This document shows positions 61,472 through 64,000 of a stretch of 64,000 bases of DNA, one piece after another. The DNA is from Sulfuricurvum sp. (GTDB lineage Bacteria; Campylobacterota; Campylobacteria; Campylobacterales; Sulfurimonadaceae), in NCBI RefSeq assembly GCF_023229695.1, contig NZ_JALNYS010000006.1, positions 62,001 to 126,000 of the forward strand, written 5' to 3'. A model generated the notes under the pieces. That model was not told the origin of the DNA. It made no database searches and worked only from the letters and a program-made list of their open reading frames with translations. A program made the translations under genes and the position numbers. Every line of letters starts with the position of its first letter. Positions within the stretch are counted from its first letter, which is position 1.

Positions 61472-62960
61472 GAATGGCACTTACTTAAGGAAAAAAGAGC
61501 CTAAAAAACCAGATTTATTTACGAGATGGAATGCAACTGGCTTTTGAGTAGTAATCATCACCAAATGAAATACTGCATACAAAGAGCCAGCCGTAATGAA
61601 TGCTATCACAAAAGCGTTAAAACACCAAGAAAAAAGTGCCCTCAAGAAACTTCAACATAAAAGCTTTAGTACGATTGAGAGTCTTATTGCGAAGCCAGAG
61701 CTGATTGAGACGATCCAAGAAGAGCTACCTAACTATCGTAGTCGCCTCTATACTCCTATGCAAACCCTCTGCATGTTTATATCACAGGCTCTCAATAGCG
61801 ATCGATCATGCCAGAATGTCGTCAATGAGATGGCATTGACGACGCATCAATCCGTGGCTACCGGCGGATATTGTAAAGCACGTCAGCGGTTGAGTGAGAC
61901 GATGGTATCAAAACTTACTAAAGCAGTAGCGAAACGTAATGAGCAGCGAGTAAAAATAAGATGGCGCTGGCAAGAGAGAACAGTTTACCTCGTTGATGGT
62001 ACAACCCTTACTATGCCAGATACCTCTGCCAATCAGGAAAGTTACCCGCAGACATCCGCACTTCCCAAAGGACTTGGATTTCCTATTTGTCGTGTAGTTG
62101 GGGTTATATCGCTATCAACGGGATCGCTCATGGATGCATGTGTGAGTCCTTACCACGGAAAAGGTGCTTCCGAACAAACGCTACTGCGTAACATGCTTGG
62201 AGTATTCAAGCGTGGTGATGTTGTTTTAGCAGATGCATTTTACAGCACCTATTTTTTGATTGAACATATGATTGCACACGGAATCGATATCGTCTTTGTA
62301 CAACACGGTGCACGTTCACGTACAACTGATTTTACTTCGGGAACGGTTATGGGGGAAAATGATCATCTGATCACACTCAAAAAACCAAAACTCAAACCTG
62401 AATGGATGACGCAAAACGAGTATGATAGTGCACCCAATAAGTTAACCATTAGAGAGCTTAAAGCAGGAGGGAAAACGCTTATTACGACCATGCTATGCCC
62501 TAAAAAACATCCTCTCAAGGCTCTTGGTGCACTCTATAAACAACGGTGGCAGATTGAGGTGGACTTGCGCAATATAAAATCGACACTGGGACTAAAAAGC
62601 CTCAGTTGTAAGACACCACAAATGGCAATCAAAGAACTTTGGATTTACTTTTTAGCGTATAATTTAATCCGCTCAATAATGCTAGCTTCTGCCCACCAAT
62701 GTTCACTACTTCCTAGAGAAATCAGTTTCAAACATACTCTACAGTTGCTTTCTGCATTTCGTAACAATTGCAAGATCACCACAAAACAACTCTTAAGACG
62801 TATTGGTGAAAAATATATTGGAAATCGAGCCGGACGTGTGGAACCTCGTGCTATCAAAAGAAGGCGAAATGATTACCCGCTCCTGATGAAATTAAGAGAC
62901 GTGGCTAGAGAAGAAATTCTGAAGAATGGACACCCTAAAAAGCTTAAGTAAGTGCCATTC
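61472..62960 (+). mobile_element. Complete IS4-family insertion sequence, 1489 bp
   Basis: Perfect 18 bp terminal inverted repeats, GAATGGCACTTACTTAAG at 61472-61489 and its complement at 62943-62960. An 11 bp direct repeat TAGCCTGCCTG flanks it on both sides (61461-61471 and 62961-62971), which is the target duplication. One transposase gene fills the element. The perfect duplication and repeats indicate a recent insertion. Confidence 0.95.
61596..62951 (+). CDS. IS4-family transposase
   Basis: A 451-residue DDE transposase. D motifs: LVDGTTLTMPDT and VLADAFYSTY; the third acidic residue is in the IS4 Y-x2-R-x3-E-x6-K signature YKQRWQIEVDLRNIK. The reading frame is full-length without a frameshift, so it is probably active. 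It ends nine bases before the right end of the IS, overlapping the terminal repeat. Confidence 0.93.
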   Translation: MNAITKALKHQEKSALKKLQHKSFSTIESLIAKPELIETIQEELPNYRSRLYTPMQTLCMFISQALNSDRSCQNVVNEMALTTHQSVATGGYCKARQRLSETMVSKLTKAVAKRNEQRVKIRWRWQERTVYLVDGTTLTMPDTSANQESYPQTSALPKGLGFPICRVVGVISLSTGSLMDACVSPYHGKGASEQTLLRNMLGVFKRGDVVLADAFYSTYFLIEHMIAHGIDIVFVQHGARSRTTDFTSGTVMGENDHLITLKKPKLKPEWMTQNEYDSAPNKLTIRELKAGGKTLITTMLCPKKHPLKALGALYKQRWQIEVDLRNIKSTLGLKSLSCKTPQMAIKELWIYFLAYNLIRSIMLASAHQCSLLPREISFKHTLQLLSAFRNNCKITTKQLLRRIGEKYIGNRAGRVEPRAIKRRRNDYPLLMKLRDVAREEILKNGHPKKLK

Positions 62961-63090
62961 TAGCCTGCCTGCATTTTATTTATTTTTTGTGTTATAATTT
63001 TTTTGCAATAACAACTTCTCGTGTCATTAATGGAGCGGTAAGATTAGGCGGAGGGAGTAATTAACCATCGGCTTTTTTTTTCCCTCTTGC

Positions 63091-63396
63091 TTATGCCGCT
63101 TTTGTATAGCTTTCGATTGATTTTTTTGAAATGTCCTCTACTTTTTCCAACAATTTGAAGCTCATAGCAGCATATCCATCCAGATTCTCGTCTTTATACA
63201 GATTGTAATAACTGTTGATGATATTATCAATGTAGAATAATTTCTCACGCTCTGCAAACGTCAAACCTTCTTTGCTTTCTTCAAGCATTTTTCTATCTTC
63301 TAAAATATCAAAAAACGTTTCATCATGGAAGAAAGATTCAAGATCAAAAAAGCGCAAGTTTGTTTGCAATCGATTCAATCTGTCTTGAGAACTCAT
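63091..63396 (-). CDS. Hypothetical helical protein
   Basis: A 101-residue acidic helical protein (MSSQDRLNRLQTNLRFFDLE) without known domain. It overlaps the preceding gene by 53 bases in another frame, which is long; translation is probably coupled. The 62972-63090 gap holds IS flank and an AT-rich stretch. Confidence 0.6.
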   Translation of the reverse strand: MSSQDRLNRLQTNLRFFDLESFFHDETFFDILEDRKMLEESKEGLTFAEREKLFYIDNIINSYYNLYKDENLDGYAAMSFKLLEKVEDISKKSIESYTKAA

Positions 63397-63802
63397 CGCT
63401 TACCTCCATTTTTATAATTTTTGCATTTAAGAAATCTATATGTTTTTTAAACGTCTTTTCAATTGTAGTCTTTATTTGGTATGAAGTCAATATCTTGCCG
63501 TTTTTAGCCAGCACTACCGCCGTATTGTCATCCTTCGAATAAAATACCCTGTCCCATAACTCCGGCATTTCATACGTCTCGAAATATACCTCCTCACTAG
63601 TGATCGTATTGAATGTTTTGCGCATATAATCGAATCTATCAGCTACAAAGCCCTCTTTTTTTCTTTTTTCATAATGGGCAAAGTATTTTTCTTCACTCAT
63701 CCATAGATTGTGGAATGTGTTCAATGCGGATTCTTTAGAAGATACGTCAAAATTATCAAGCGATTTTAAAAAGTTGTTTTCAATTTGTCTAAAATTTTCC
63801 AT
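63344..63802 (-). CDS. Hypothetical protein
   Basis: A 152-residue protein starting at ATG 63802 (MENFRQIENNFLKSL). An extension to TTG 63859 is possible but overlaps the upstream gene. TATAAT on the reverse strand ends six bases before the ATG, so the message would be leaderless from that promoter. Charged and helical in its N-terminal half; no family recognised. Confidence 0.6.
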   Translation of the reverse strand: MENFRQIENNFLKSLDNFDVSSKESALNTFHNLWMSEEKYFAHYEKRKKEGFVADRFDYMRKTFNTITSEEVYFETYEMPELWDRVFYSKDDNTAVVLAKNGKILTSYQIKTTIEKTFKKHIDFLNAKIIKMEVSDEFSRQIESIANKLALF

Positions 63803-63846
63803 ATCTGAATTATACCCGATCGTTTTATCGACATCGGGATCGAAAC

Positions 63847-64000
63847 TCAGCACTCGCAAACGAGATCAGAAGCTTTAAACCCTTCCGCAATCTGACGGTG
63901 GGTGCGGAAAAATTCGTCAACCACTTCGCGGTAGTGGAGCGGATCGTCGATACGATTGACAAGATCGCGCAGGGCCGAAGCCCCTTCGTACCCTTTTGAA
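63847..64000 (-). CDS. C-terminal end of an unidentified gene (partial)
   Basis: The reverse strand is open from the right edge to a TGA at 63847-63849 and reads SKGYEGASALRDLVNRID, DPLHYREVVDEFFRT, HRQIAEGFKASDLVCEC. GC content and codon use match chromosomal genes rather than the AT-rich genes to its left. The family is not recognised. Confidence 0.6.
   Translation of the reverse strand, partial: SKGYEGASALRDLVNRIDDPLHYREVVDEFFRTHRQIAEGFKASDLVCEC

Noticed and set aside
61422..63060. Small gene interrupted by the IS element (TTG near 61422 continuing after 62971)
   Set aside because: The joined frame gives about 47 low-complexity residues with no recognisable motif and a weak start. It may be chance.

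Overview
The window looks like a chromosome segment of a Campylobacterota (Epsilonproteobacteria) member, most like Sulfuricurvum or a relative. This is inferred from protein style, not from a marker search. Supporting genes are a one-piece ResB/ResC (CcsBA) cytochrome c synthetase, a CheX-like/FliN/FliO flagellar cluster, a paired PAS protein and MCP resembling CetB/CetA, an OprD-like porin, and SlyD, PolA, UvrA, RecR, DnaJ and HrpB of that lineage. No rRNA, tRNA or CRISPR array was seen.

Layout. Positions 1-5560 hold the early/left-end part of a Mu-like transposable prophage: the start of a probable MuB-type ATPase, a MuA-type DDE transposase, a small DNA-binding protein, early unknown genes, a divergent S24 (CI-like) repressor, and a type I restriction-like nuclease directly behind the repressor. 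The element appears to end near 5560 in a cluster of TGTTCGTTGR boxes. Positions 5560-14400 are an AT-rich accessory island: hipBA with a duplicated operator, an M15 endopeptidase plus patatin operon, an orphan RelA/SpoT-domain protein, a YiiX-type hydrolase/lipoprotein/small helical protein operon, and a higBA module. The two envelope-hydrolase operons share a roughly 95 bp upstream region, so I suggest they are one co-regulated system.

Positions 14400-21530 carry molybdate uptake (modA, porin, methyltransferase, modD, Mop protein, modB, modC) behind a ModE-like palindrome, followed by tandem slyD genes. Positions 21800-46060 are mixed chromosomal genes: cardiolipin synthase, an endonuclease/exonuclease/phosphatase-fold protein, taxis receptors, an EamA transporter, a DEAD-box helicase, a putative glycoside hydrolase, a K+ channel, hrpB, recR, an MntA/HepT module, dnaJ and an HD-GYP sensor. 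Positions 46080-61360 contain ccsBA, gdhA, a second MntA/HepT pair, polA, an HDOD protein, uvrA, a TSUP permease, the flagellar cluster and a Sel1 protein. An intact IS4-family element with an 11 bp target duplication follows, then two unknown genes and a partial gene at the right edge.

A structured repeat of about 140 bp, with 14 bp imperfect terminal inverted repeats and covarying hairpins, occurs as seven recognisable copies plus two fragments in intergenic spaces. Two other dispersed repeat families are present. Decayed genes include an AbiH-to-HigA deletion scar at 51.5 kb, an AAA ATPase stub at 42.8 kb and an unidentified fragment at 13.5 kb.
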